Shown piece by piece: positions 1 through 6,064 of a stretch of DNA of 9,664 bases. Source of the DNA: an uncultured Eubacteriales bacterium (GTDB taxonomy: Bacteria; Bacillota; Clostridia; Oscillospirales; CAG-272); assembly GCA_934481515.1 (NCBI GenBank), contig CAKSPO010000055.1, positions 1 to 9,664 on the forward strand. The letters are read 5' to 3'. Position 1 is the stretch's first letter. Every line of letters starts with the position of its first letter. Under the pieces are notes generated by a model. It saw only the letters and a list, made by a program, of their open reading frames with translations, was not told the DNA's origin and searched no databases. The position numbers and the translations under genes were made by a program.

Positions 1-27
1 CATTTACTTTGTGCGTTTTTGATTGTT

Positions 28-474
28 TTAGCTGTGGGCGGACGGTTCGGTCGGTTTCTGCGCTCTCATTTCCTCCAGCTTTGCAGTGAGGCGCAAATAA
101 CCTTCCTCCATGTCATCGGTATCACGGACTGCCGCTTCCATCGGGCAGGGACCGGTGCCCGCGCGATTGAGAATCCGTGCGGTGCGGGTCTCATACCGGA
201 CAGGGATGCCATGTGCGGTCAGGTAGGCTTCCCCTCCTTCGGAGACGGTCTTTGCATATACTTCGCGAATACCCGCCCGGCAGAACAGCATGGCAACCGC
301 CTTCCCGACCACACGGTCGGCGACGCTGTAACCGGAAAGGTCGTGTCCCTCCCGGAGAAAATCCAGCATCGGTGCGACGCCGTGCCGGTCGCTTACAAGG
401 AGTTCTCCTTTTTTGCAAAGGACGATGGTATGTGCTTCAAGGGCTTGGATGGCAAGTTCCAGATCGGTCATCAT
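28..474 (-). CDS. DUF1893 / TM1506-like protein
   Basis: A 148-residue protein of the DUF1893 family, whose structurally known member is Thermotoga TM1506 (a cytidine-deaminase-like fold of unknown substrate). The family signature is visible: DRVVGKAVAML at about residues 53-63, an AG-x4-VYAKTVSE stretch at 67-79, and a C-terminal NRAGTGPCPME block at about 103-113 carrying the conserved Cys110. The C-terminal 25 residues are charged and probably helical. The frame stays open upstream to 702, but that part lies inside the preceding aldo/keto reductase gene. The start at 474 (or the adjacent ATG at 471) is preferred because AAGAAAGGA sits just before it. It lies 37 bp downstream of the aldo/keto reductase and is probably cotranscribed. 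The exact activity is unknown. The stop codon is TAA at 28-30, and positions 1-27 show no supportable gene. Confidence 0.85.
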   Translation of the reverse strand: MMTDLELAIQALEAHTIVLCKKGELLVSDRHGVAPMLDFLREGHDLSGYSVADRVVGKAVAMLFCRAGIREVYAKTVSEGGEAYLTAHGIPVRYETRTARILNRAGTGPCPMEAAVRDTDDMEEGYLRLTAKLEEMRAQKPTEPSAHS

Positions 475-511
475 TTTTTCCTTTCTTGCGGTCGTTTCCG
501 AATCCTCTGTC

Positions 512-1642
512 TTATTTCCGGCTTCCGTCCGATTCGAATTCCTTTGCGGCTTCCCGGAGCAGTTCCCGGATGGGCAGATGCTGTGGGCAGGCTTTTTCGC
601 ATTTTCCGCATCCGATGCAAGCGGAAGCTTTTCCGCTCTTTTCTGCGGTGATGCTCCTGTATTCGGCATCGGCGTTCCGCTCCTGATAAATCTGCTTTGC
701 ATTCAGGCAGGCAAACAGATCCGGAATGGCGATGTGCCGCGGACAGCCGTCCGTACAATAGCGGCACGCGGTACACGGAATCAGGTGCTTTCCCTTTAAT
801 ACGGCACCGACGTGCGCGATCGCGCGTTTTTCCTCCGCATTCAGCGGACGGAATTCCTTCATACAGCGGAGATTGTCCTCCATCTGCTCCACATTGCTCA
901 TACCGGACAGCACGGTGAGGATTCCCTCAAAGCCTGCCGCAAAGCGGATGGCGTAGTTTGCCGGGCTGTAGCCGTCCCCCAGTGCATGCAGAGCCGACTC
1001 CGCTTCCTTTGGCAGGTTGGCGAGTGTTCCTCCTTTGACCGGTTCCATGACGATGACGGGTTTTCCGTGCCGGCGGCAGACCTCGTAGCATTTGCGGGAC
1101 TGCACGGAGGGGTCTTCAAAGTCGATGTAATTGAGCTGAATCTGCACAAACTCCACCGCGGGATATTGGGTCAGAATCCTGTCCAGAATATCGGCGGTAT
1201 CATGGAAGGAAAGTCCGACGTGACGGATTTTTCCTTCCTTTTTCAATTCAAATGCCTGTTCGTAGGCACGGCATTGGCAGTATTTGACGAAGTTGTTCCG
1301 GTTTTGTGCGTGCATCAGATAAAAATCAAAATACTTCACGCCGCAGGATGCCAGCTGGCTTTCAAACAGCGGCCGGATGTCCTCTTCCCTCTCAAACAGG
1401 GAAGAAAGCTTATCCGCCAGTACGAAGCTCTCGCGCGGGTAACGTGCCGTGACGCAGTCGCGGATGGCGGTCTCGCTCTGTCCGCCGATGTAGACCCGCG
1501 CCGTATCAAAATAATTGAAGCCCGCCGTCATATACCGGTCAACCATGTCAGTGAAAGCGGCTTTGTCCACCTGATCTCCGTTCATCGGCAGGCGCATGCA
1601 TCCGAAGCCGAAATTCTTTTTGACTTTCTCAAATCCTTTCAT
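512..1642 (-). CDS. Aldo/keto reductase with C-terminal 2[4Fe-4S] ferredoxin domain
   Basis: A 376-residue cytoplasmic oxidoreductase. The N-terminal ~280 residues form an aldo/keto reductase barrel, with the catalytic tetrad visible as Asp46 and Tyr51 (FDTARVY), Lys78 (LADK) and His111 (YLMHA). The C-terminal ~90 residues carry two CxxCxxCxxxCP motifs (Cys290/293/296/300 and Cys342/345/348/352), the pattern for two [4Fe-4S] clusters. This fused architecture is common in anaerobic Clostridia. Electron transfer between the clusters and the barrel is plausible, but substrate and electron partner are unknown. The start at 1642 is chosen because GAGGAGA lies 6-12 bases upstream and the AKR fold begins right after it. 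The 90-codon upstream extension of the frame overlaps the GNAT gene and reads as non-homologous sequence. It sits 53 bp after the GNAT gene and 37 bp before the DUF1893 gene. Confidence 0.93.
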   Translation of the reverse strand: MKGFEKVKKNFGFGCMRLPMNGDQVDKAAFTDMVDRYMTAGFNYFDTARVYIGGQSETAIRDCVTARYPRESFVLADKLSSLFEREEDIRPLFESQLASCGVKYFDFYLMHAQNRNNFVKYCQCRAYEQAFELKKEGKIRHVGLSFHDTADILDRILTQYPAVEFVQIQLNYIDFEDPSVQSRKCYEVCRRHGKPVIVMEPVKGGTLANLPKEAESALHALGDGYSPANYAIRFAAGFEGILTVLSGMSNVEQMEDNLRCMKEFRPLNAEEKRAIAHVGAVLKGKHLIPCTACRYCTDGCPRHIAIPDLFACLNAKQIYQERNADAEYRSITAEKSGKASACIGCGKCEKACPQHLPIRELLREAAKEFESDGSRK

Positions 1643-1695
1643 GTTCCCGTCTCCTCTGCATTCTTCGTTTTTTCGCTTTGCTTTCCGGTTGTAAC

Positions 1696-2166
1696 TTATT
1701 TCGTTTTCTCTTCTCCGCGATCCTTGACCATTTGCAGATACGGAAGCTCGGAATATCCCATTCTGCGGTAGAGCGCCGCGGCACGCCGGTTGTCCGGTTC
1801 GACCTCCAGCCGATATCTTGCCGCCGGAAAATGCGCTTCCATCCACCGGAAAAATCCGCTCCCGATCCCCTTGCCCTGATACGCCGGGCGGAGATACAGC
1901 TCCTCCAGCCATACAGTAATGCCGCCCGCCTCGCGGCTGAAGGTCTTATTGAGCAGGGCGTACCCGGCGGGAACATTTCCGACCGTGAAAATAACAGCCT
2001 CCAGATAGGCATCGGAGCGCATCAGCTCCTCAAAGGCGGCACGGTGAAATGCGGGGTCAATCTCGTGTAAAACCGCATCTGAGGCATAAAATTCCCGGCT
2101 CATTTCCATAAAATCCGTTTCATCTGCCGAAGTGATTTTCCGGATTGTGTAAGTTTCATTCTTCAT
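1696..2166 (-). CDS. GNAT family N-acetyltransferase
   Basis: A 156-residue single-domain acetyltransferase that would move an acetyl group from acetyl-CoA to an amine or similar acceptor. The central acetyl-CoA pyrophosphate loop is clear: RPAYQGKGIG at residues 93-102 matches the Q/R-x-x-G-x-G/A motif A, preceded by the beta-4 strand WLEELYL. Motif B follows as EPDNRRAAALYRRMGY at about 123-138, typical of GNAT C-termini. No membrane or signal sequence is seen. The start at 2166 is preceded by a GGAAGGAAC ribosome binding site. A 44-codon upstream extension would run into the AraC gene and is rejected. The protein lies 65 bp after the AraC-family gene and 53 bp before the aldo/keto reductase. 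The acceptor cannot be inferred. Confidence 0.9.
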   Translation of the reverse strand: MKNETYTIRKITSADETDFMEMSREFYASDAVLHEIDPAFHRAAFEELMRSDAYLEAVIFTVGNVPAGYALLNKTFSREAGGITVWLEELYLRPAYQGKGIGSGFFRWMEAHFPAARYRLEVEPDNRRAAALYRRMGYSELPYLQMVKDRGEEKTK

Positions 2167-2231
2167 TGGCAGTTCCTTCCCCGGTCTGGTTTCCCGGTTG
2201 TTCTTTGGTGGTTTTAGTCGTTTTTCGTTTT

Positions 2232-3044
2232 TTATGTCCCGTTCCGGGACGCGGCGTGTGTTCGCCGGTAGGTCATGGGCGACATTCCGTAGCGGCATCG
2301 GAAGCGTCTCATAAAGTTGGCATAATCCTCAAATCCGGAGCGGGTGCAGATCTCTCCTGCCGTCAGTTCCGTGAGAATCAGCAGTTTACAGGCATAAGAA
2401 AAGCGCAGGTTGTCCAGATATGTTTTGAACGGAATTCCGGTCTGTCCGGAAAACAGGTTGCTGAAATACGCGCGGGAAAGTCCTGCCTTTGCTGCGGTTT
2501 CCCCGAGGGTCAGCGGTCTGCGGAAATTTTCGGACAGGAAAATCAGCGTTTCGCGCAGATACCCGGAAAGCGGTTTTGCTTCTGTTTTTGTGACGCTTAC
2601 GTTCCGTGCCAGCTTTTGCAGAACACAACGCAACAAGAGCGTCGCGTATTCCCGCTCCGTCGTCTGCACGGCAATCAGCTCCCGCAAAAGTTCCCGCAAA
2701 AGCGTTATATCCTCTTTTTGCGAAAGAGGAATGCTTGGGGGTGCCTGATCACTGAGCAATGCAAAGCCGGCTTTCTCCCGGAAAAATGCTCCGCTGAAAG
2801 AAACGTTGATTGCCCGGCACCCGATGCCGTTGACGGAGTGAATCCGTGCCGGAGTCATCAGAAACACGGTATCCGGTGCAATCCGGTAGCATACGCCGTC
2901 GATCTCATAGGCTCCGGTGCCGGAAAGGATATATTCCAATTCGAAAAAATCGTGTCCGTGTGCCGGGTATGCCCGTTCCCACAGGCGTTCCTCTGCACAC
3001 AGGAAATGATCCGGTATGGTTTCTTTCTCTTTCAGAATTTCCAT
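2232..3044 (-). CDS. AraC-family transcriptional regulator (cupin sensor)
   Basis: A 270-residue one-component regulator. Residues ~15-90 look like an AraC-type cupin ligand-binding domain, with the characteristic HGHDFFELEYILSGTG start (His29, His31) and a later P-x-R-I-H segment. The C-terminal ~100 residues form the double helix-turn-helix. HTH1 lies around LTLGETAAKAGLSRAYFSNLF (168-188) and HTH2 around 217-250, ending in the family signature FMRRFRCRYGMSPMTYR (234-250). The start at 3044 follows GGAAGGGGA, and a good promoter lies about 45-70 bp further upstream. It is the first gene of a run of four same-strand genes (GNAT, aldo/keto reductase, DUF1893) and may control that run, itself, or the nearby ROK gene. 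No operator could be recognised, and the ligand is unknown. Confidence 0.93.
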   Translation of the reverse strand: MEILKEKETIPDHFLCAEERLWERAYPAHGHDFFELEYILSGTGAYEIDGVCYRIAPDTVFLMTPARIHSVNGIGCRAINVSFSGAFFREKAGFALLSDQAPPSIPLSQKEDITLLRELLRELIAVQTTEREYATLLLRCVLQKLARNVSVTKTEAKPLSGYLRETLIFLSENFRRPLTLGETAAKAGLSRAYFSNLFSGQTGIPFKTYLDNLRFSYACKLLILTELTAGEICTRSGFEDYANFMRRFRCRYGMSPMTYRRTHAASRNGT

Positions 3045-3088
3045 TTTGGTCCCCTTCCGAAGCGTCCTTTGGGTTCTGTTCTTCTTCT

Positions 3089-3117
3089 ATTTTATCATAT
3101 CACCGAAAGAAATGCAA
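3089..3117 (-). promoter_or_regulatory. Sigma-A type promoter of the AraC-GNAT-AKR-DUF1893 run
   Basis: On the minus strand, TTGCAT (-35, at 3112-3117) and TAAAAT (-10, at 3089-3094) are separated by exactly 17 bp. Transcription would start near 3082, about 38 bp before the AraC-family start codon. No other promoter was found inside the 65-, 53- and 37-bp gaps of the four-gene run. Confidence 0.65.
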
Positions 3118-3189
3118 CATTTCTCCGCAAAAAAAGCATTTACGGAGGCGGTAAAAAGCGGTACAATAGAATTGCGGAAACAGAGGAGA

Positions 3190-3215
3190 TTTTTTGTCCG
3201 GCAGGAGCCGGAAGC
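3190..3215. repeat. Isolated copy of the AGGAG-loop hairpin repeat
   Basis: A T-run is followed by a perfect small hairpin, CCGGC-AGGA-GCCGG, and then GAAGCGGAATG. The same order (T-run, C-rich start, hairpin with a purine loop, CGGAATGA-like tail) occurs three times in tandem at 4838-4962. This copy is separated from them by the ROK gene. Confidence 0.55.
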
Positions 3216-3232
3216 GGAATGGGAAGTTATCA

Positions 3233-3319
3233 TTTTGCAAAACGGCAAAAATTCCATGATACAGTTCACACCTCATCCGTCTGCCTTCGGCTGACACCTT
3301 CTCCCACTGGAGAAGGCTT
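3233..3319. repeat. Double-hairpin intergenic repeat, copy 1
   Basis: The 52 bp from 3268 to 3319 match 9596-9647 at 50 of 52 positions, and weaker similarity extends back to 3233 (18 of 21 at the left end). The unit contains two adjacent hairpins: GTCTGCC-TTC-GGCTGAC (3279-3295, one mismatch) and a perfect CCTTCTCC-CACT-GGAGAAGG (3297-3316). Neither is followed by a T-run, so it is not a classic terminator here. Comparable dispersed repeats are common in gut Clostridia (from memory, not checked). Confidence 0.8.
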
Positions 3320-3481
3320 TGGGGTAAACGCCCCTTGGATAAAAATCTATGCTGATTGCCGTGGGCATGTTCGGCTTTCATTCCTTTTCCGAAAAAATGT
3401 CAAACCGAAATGAAAAATGCCGGGATAAAAAACAATTTTTCCGGCGGTGCACAGGCATTCCGATTTTCTCTTACCTCAGTA

Positions 3482-3668
3482 TGGGCGGGGTCAACCCGCC
3501 CGTTTGTAAGGGGGGCGTGGCAGATTGGGGAGAGGTACCGACGGACGCATCCGATTGTTCAATTTATCATAATGAACCGTATTATAAAAGAAAAATAAAA
3601 TCCGGCGGGGGAAATGCCGCCGGAATGGTTATGCAAATTTCTTAGGACGGGCGGGTTGCCCCCGCGCA
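3482..3668. mobile_element. Possible MITE-like element with inverted ends
   Basis: The left end, 3482-3503, and the reverse complement of the right end, 3647-3668, agree at 20 of 22 positions (TG-GCGGGG-CAACCCGCCCGT). The 187-bp segment between them has no gene and contains a strong internal hairpin at 3601-3624. No direct target-site duplication is visible at the flanks, and the end sequence is itself partly palindromic (GGGCGGG-GTCAA-CCCGCCC at 3483-3501). Two independent copies of a common GC-rich hairpin in opposite orientation therefore remain an alternative. Confidence 0.35.
3591..3624 (-). terminator. Minus-strand terminator-like hairpin without an upstream gene
   Basis: Read on the minus strand, TCCGGCGG (8-bp stem), an 8-nt loop and CCGCCGGA are followed directly by TTTTATTTTTC, the layout of an intrinsic terminator. 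The next sequence upstream on that strand is the short gap before the ROK gene, which is encoded on the opposite strand. There is thus no recognisable transcript to end. It may be a structural part of the 3482-3668 element or stop antisense transcription. Confidence 0.5.
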
Positions 3669-3743
3669 GACTGTGCCTGTTTCCTACGAGGTAGAAAAAA
3701 TCGGAAAAAGCGAATGAAAATTTCGTTACAAGGAGGTTCGACA

Positions 3744-4718
3744 ATGATCGGATTTGACATTGGCGGCACAAAATGTGCGGTAACGGTAGGAGAAGAATGC
3801 GACGGACAGGTGCGGATTCTTCAAAAAAAGGTGCTGCCGACGGATCTGTCGATCCCGCCGGAGGAGATGCTTTTACGGATGTGCCGGGCGGCGGAGGAAA
3901 TGTCGGAGGATGTTTCGGCGGTCGGTATTTCCTGCGGTGGTCCTCTGGACTGTCGGCGCGGTCTGATTCTGTCCCCGCCGAATCTTCCGGGATGGGATGC
4001 GGTTCCGGTCACGGAGTTTTTGCGGCGACGCTGGGATTGTTCCGCGGTTCTTCAGAATGATGCCAATGCCTGTGCTCTGGCAGAGTGGAAATGGGGCGCC
4101 GGTCGCGGGACGGAGAACATGGTCTTTCTGACCTTCGGTACCGGAATGGGTGCCGGGCTGATTCTTAACAACCGGCTGTACGAAGGCACCTCGTCGATGG
4201 CGGGAGAGGTCGGGCATATCCGACTTGCTCCGTCGGGTCCGGTCGGCTACGGCAAGTCCGGTTCCTTTGAGGGGTTCTGCTCCGGGGGCGGAATTGCCTC
4301 GATGGGCAGAACCGCAGCGGAACGCGCATTCCGAAAGGGCGGTTCCGTTTCCTACTGCCCGTCAGTGAACGCACTTTCTTCGGTCAGTGCCAAAGGCATC
4401 GCAGAGGCTGCGCTTTCCGGACATGCGGATGCAAAGCGGATCTTCCGGGTCTGCGGAGAGAAGCTTGGTGCGGCGCTTGCGATTCTGGTGGACGTTCTGA
4501 ATCCGGAGGTCATTGTCATCGGCAGTATCTTTGCGCGCGTACCGGAGCTGCTGATTTCCTCGATGGAGCGCCGGCTCCGGGAGGAGGCGTTGCCGGAGTC
4601 CCTTTGTGTCTGCCGGGTGGTGCCGGCGGGGCTTGGGGAAACACTTGGAGACTTTGCGGCGCTCTCCTGTGCGGCGCAAGCCGCAGAAAATGCCGCAAAA
4701 GCGGAAAAACATCCGTAA
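3744..4718 (+). CDS. ROK-family sugar kinase (zinc motif lost)
   Basis: A 324-residue ROK (repressor-ORF-kinase) protein without a DNA-binding N-terminus, so most likely a cytoplasmic hexose or acylhexosamine kinase using ATP. Visible motifs are the phosphate-1 loop DIGGTK (5-10), GISCGGPLD (61-69), the sugar-binding and catalytic LQNDANA (103-109, catalytic Asp106), FGTGMGAG (131-138) and EVGH (155-158, sugar and zinc ligand His158). The usual CxCGxxGCxE zinc motif is replaced by VGYGKSGSFE (167-176), with no cysteine at any of the three positions. The start at 3744 is set by AAGGAGG seven bases upstream; an earlier in-frame ATG at 3714 has no such site. The stub of a GH2-type gene follows 28 bp later, suggesting the kinase once belonged to a glycoside-use operon. 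The exact sugar is unknown. Confidence 0.92.
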   Translation: MIGFDIGGTKCAVTVGEECDGQVRILQKKVLPTDLSIPPEEMLLRMCRAAEEMSEDVSAVGISCGGPLDCRRGLILSPPNLPGWDAVPVTEFLRRRWDCSAVLQNDANACALAEWKWGAGRGTENMVFLTFGTGMGAGLILNNRLYEGTSSMAGEVGHIRLAPSGPVGYGKSGSFEGFCSGGGIASMGRTAAERAFRKGGSVSYCPSVNALSSVSAKGIAEAALSGHADAKRIFRVCGEKLGAALAILVDVLNPEVIVIGSIFARVPELLISSMERRLREEALPESLCVCRVVPAGLGETLGDFAALSCAAQAAENAAKAEKHP

Positions 4719-4746
4719 TGCGGAAGCAAACAGAAAGGATATTTTT

Positions 4747-4833
4747 ATGAAACCCTATCGTCTGAACCAATGTCTGGACGGAGAATGGGAGCTGTATCTG
4801 GCGGAAAACATTCTCTCCGCCCCTATGAGGTAG
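4747..4833 (+). pseudogene. N-terminal stub of a GH2-type glycoside hydrolase
   Basis: An ATG at 4747 follows a good ribosome binding site (AGAAAGGA, 4732-4739) and opens a frame of only 28 codons ending in TAG at 4831-4833. Residues 4-20 read YRLNQCLDGEWELYLAE, which resembles the start of family 2 beta-mannosidases or beta-galactosidases (a LNGxWxLxxAE opening strand); such enzymes are normally 600-850 residues. After residue 20 the resemblance ends, and the DNA turns into the block CCTATGAGGTAGA that also occurs at 3683-3695. A tandem repeat array follows. The simplest reading is that a glycosidase gene downstream of the ROK kinase was lost by deletion or rearrangement at a repeat. The family call rests on a short match and is tentative. 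Confidence 0.5.
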
Positions 4834-4837
4834 ATCA

Positions 4838-4962
4838 AAAATCTTCGCCCGGCAGAAGCCGGAAGAATAATGACAATTGTTTTTTTCACCCGATAGGAGC
4901 GGAATGAAATGACAAATGGGACTTTTTTCGCCCCGATGGGAGCCGGAAACGGAACCGAAAAT
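4838..4962. repeat. Three tandem ~42-bp degenerate repeats with AGGAG-like loops
   Basis: Units start with equivalent C-rich blocks at 4846, 4887 and 4929, so the spacing is 41 and 42 bp. The shared pattern is a T-run, C-x-CCCG, a purine loop (AGAAG, AGGAG or GGGAG), a GG-rich right arm, GGAA, then a GAATGACAAATG-like tail. Only the first unit keeps a perfect stem (CCGGC-AGAA-GCCGG, 4849-4862). On the minus strand that hairpin is followed by GCGAAGATTTTTG, so it could act as a weak terminator for the operon that ends at 4974. A fourth copy lies at 3190-3215. Confidence 0.6.
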
Positions 4963-4973
4963 TTACTGTCTTT

Positions 4974-6050
4974 TCAGAGATGCACGGCTTTTCCGGTGGC
5001 AATGCTCTCGTAGCAGGCGTTCATTGCCTCGATGGTATTGCGGTGCCAGCGGAGGTTGATCTTCGGGGTCTTTCCGTTCCGGATGCAATCGACGAATTCA
5101 TCCACGAGTCCGATCCACTCGTCGAAGTAGGTATAGCGAACCGTATACTTATCGTCCGGAGTGGCGTTGTGATAGATGTTGGGTCCGAAGCAATCGGTCA
5201 GGATGCTTCCCTTCGTTCCGTTGAGCATGATGTTGACCTCCATGCGCTTGGGGAAGATCTCCCATCCGGGTCCGGGCGCCTTCAGCTTTGCTTCCTTGCG
5301 CGACCATGAGGGATCCAGCAGAAACACCACACCGTTCTTCATCTTTCCGATTACGGACAGCATATCCTCTTCCTCGATCTCCGGGCGGATATTGGGCGCT
5401 GCCTGTGCAAAAATCGTATCGAATTCGCTTCCGGTCATCTCCCGGATCAGGTCAAAGATGTGCGGATGGTCGCACAGCGCGCCGCCGCGGAAACGGGAGT
5501 CTCCCTCCTTCAGAGGAACCCGTCTGCCATAGCTTTTCTCCGGCACGCCCTGCCACGGAAACGCCCAGACGGGCGACAGGGTGATATTGGTGGCTTCAAA
5601 GGATTCCAGTTCTCCGACGGCTCCCGTGCGGTTGAGTTCCTTGAGGCGCATGACCACGGGATTGTAGTGCAGCTCCAGCTCAACCTGAAAAACGACGCCT
5701 GCCCGATCGGTAATTTCGATCATTTTATCGTATTCCGCCATATCGAAGGACGGAATCTTCATGGAAAGAATGTGGATGCCGCGCAACGCGCACAGCTCCA
5801 CCTGACGCAGGTGTTCGCTGTTCTCGCTGGCGAGCACGACCGCTTCGATCTCCGGATGCGCGTTCAGCATCTCCTCGTCGGAATCATAGCACGGAATGCC
5901 GGAAACGCTCCGCTGAAACAGCTCCTTCACGTCCTCGTTTGCGGTGGAAACGGCAACCCAATCCAGCTTCGGATTGTCCCGGAGGGTCTGATAATATTTT
6001 CTGGTGTGTCCATGGGTCATGGACATCATGGCAATTTTGATCGGTTTCAT
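4974..6050 (-). CDS. Gfo/Idh/MocA-family oxidoreductase
   Basis: A 358-residue cytoplasmic NAD(P)-dependent type oxidoreductase, family known for sugars, inositols and sugar acids. The N-terminal ~120 residues form the Rossmann domain: an IKIAMMSMTHGHTRKYY opening strand and loop (4-20), the ASENSEHL segment (74-81) and the family Lys98 in LSMKIP (usual form EKP). The C-terminal alpha/beta domain contains GGALCDHPHIFDLI (179-192), with His187 and Asp190 at the places of the catalytic H/D positions. The nucleotide loop lacks the canonical GxGxxG, having M-T-H-G-H-T instead, so cofactor handling may differ. AAAGGAGGAAAAACGG precedes the start, and the upstream gene's stop is 14 bp away, so translation is probably coupled. 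It is the last gene of the four-gene operon. The substrate is unknown. Confidence 0.9.
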   Translation of the reverse strand: MKPIKIAMMSMTHGHTRKYYQTLRDNPKLDWVAVSTANEDVKELFQRSVSGIPCYDSDEEMLNAHPEIEAVVLASENSEHLRQVELCALRGIHILSMKIPSFDMAEYDKMIEITDRAGVVFQVELELHYNPVVMRLKELNRTGAVGELESFEATNITLSPVWAFPWQGVPEKSYGRRVPLKEGDSRFRGGALCDHPHIFDLIREMTGSEFDTIFAQAAPNIRPEIEEEDMLSVIGKMKNGVVFLLDPSWSRKEAKLKAPGPGWEIFPKRMEVNIMLNGTKGSILTDCFGPNIYHNATPDDKYTVRYTYFDEWIGLVDEFVDCIRNGKTPKINLRWHRNTIEAMNACYESIATGKAVHL

Positions 6051-6064
6051 CCGTTTTTCCTCCT

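Larger units (their letters stand above)
3045..3743. other. Gene-free interval rich in hairpin repeats
   Basis: About 700 bp between divergent genes without any protein that looks real. Open frames of 60-100 codons are present on both strands but lack a convincing ribosome binding site or family signature. From left to right it holds the AraC promoter (3089-3117); a weak plus-strand promoter candidate, TTTACG-17 bp-TACAAT (3139-3167); one copy of an AGGAG-loop hairpin motif (3190-3215); a double-hairpin repeat (3233-3319); and a segment with matching inverted ends (3482-3668). No clear promoter lies directly in front of the ROK gene. TTGTTC (3555-3560) and TATTAT (3580-3585) are separated by 19 bp and are only a weak candidate. 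Confidence 0.6.

Noticed and set aside
475..702. A 76-codon N-terminal extension of the DUF1893 protein
   Set aside because: It lies inside the aldo/keto reductase gene, and the family's own start lies at 471-474 behind a ribosome binding site.
812..1771. A 319-codon plus-strand frame opposite the aldo/keto reductase
   Set aside because: It is an antisense shadow. The minus strand carries the catalytic tetrad and both ferredoxin motifs.
1643..1912. A 90-codon N-terminal extension of the aldo/keto reductase
   Set aside because: It overlaps the GNAT gene in another frame, while the ATG at 1642 has a proper ribosome binding site and starts at the domain edge.
2145..3413. A 422-codon open frame on the plus strand
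   Set aside because: It lies opposite the AraC-family gene, and its product is rich in Cys, Arg and Phe with no domain pattern. The minus-strand frame has full family signatures and a ribosome binding site.
3349..3645. A 98-codon plus-strand frame in the gene-free interval
   Set aside because: It has no convincing ribosome binding site, crosses the inverted-repeat segment and its hairpin, and shows no protein family pattern.
4838..4962. CRISPR array
   Set aside because: Only three degenerate units with no distinct unique spacers between conserved repeats, and no cas gene in the window.
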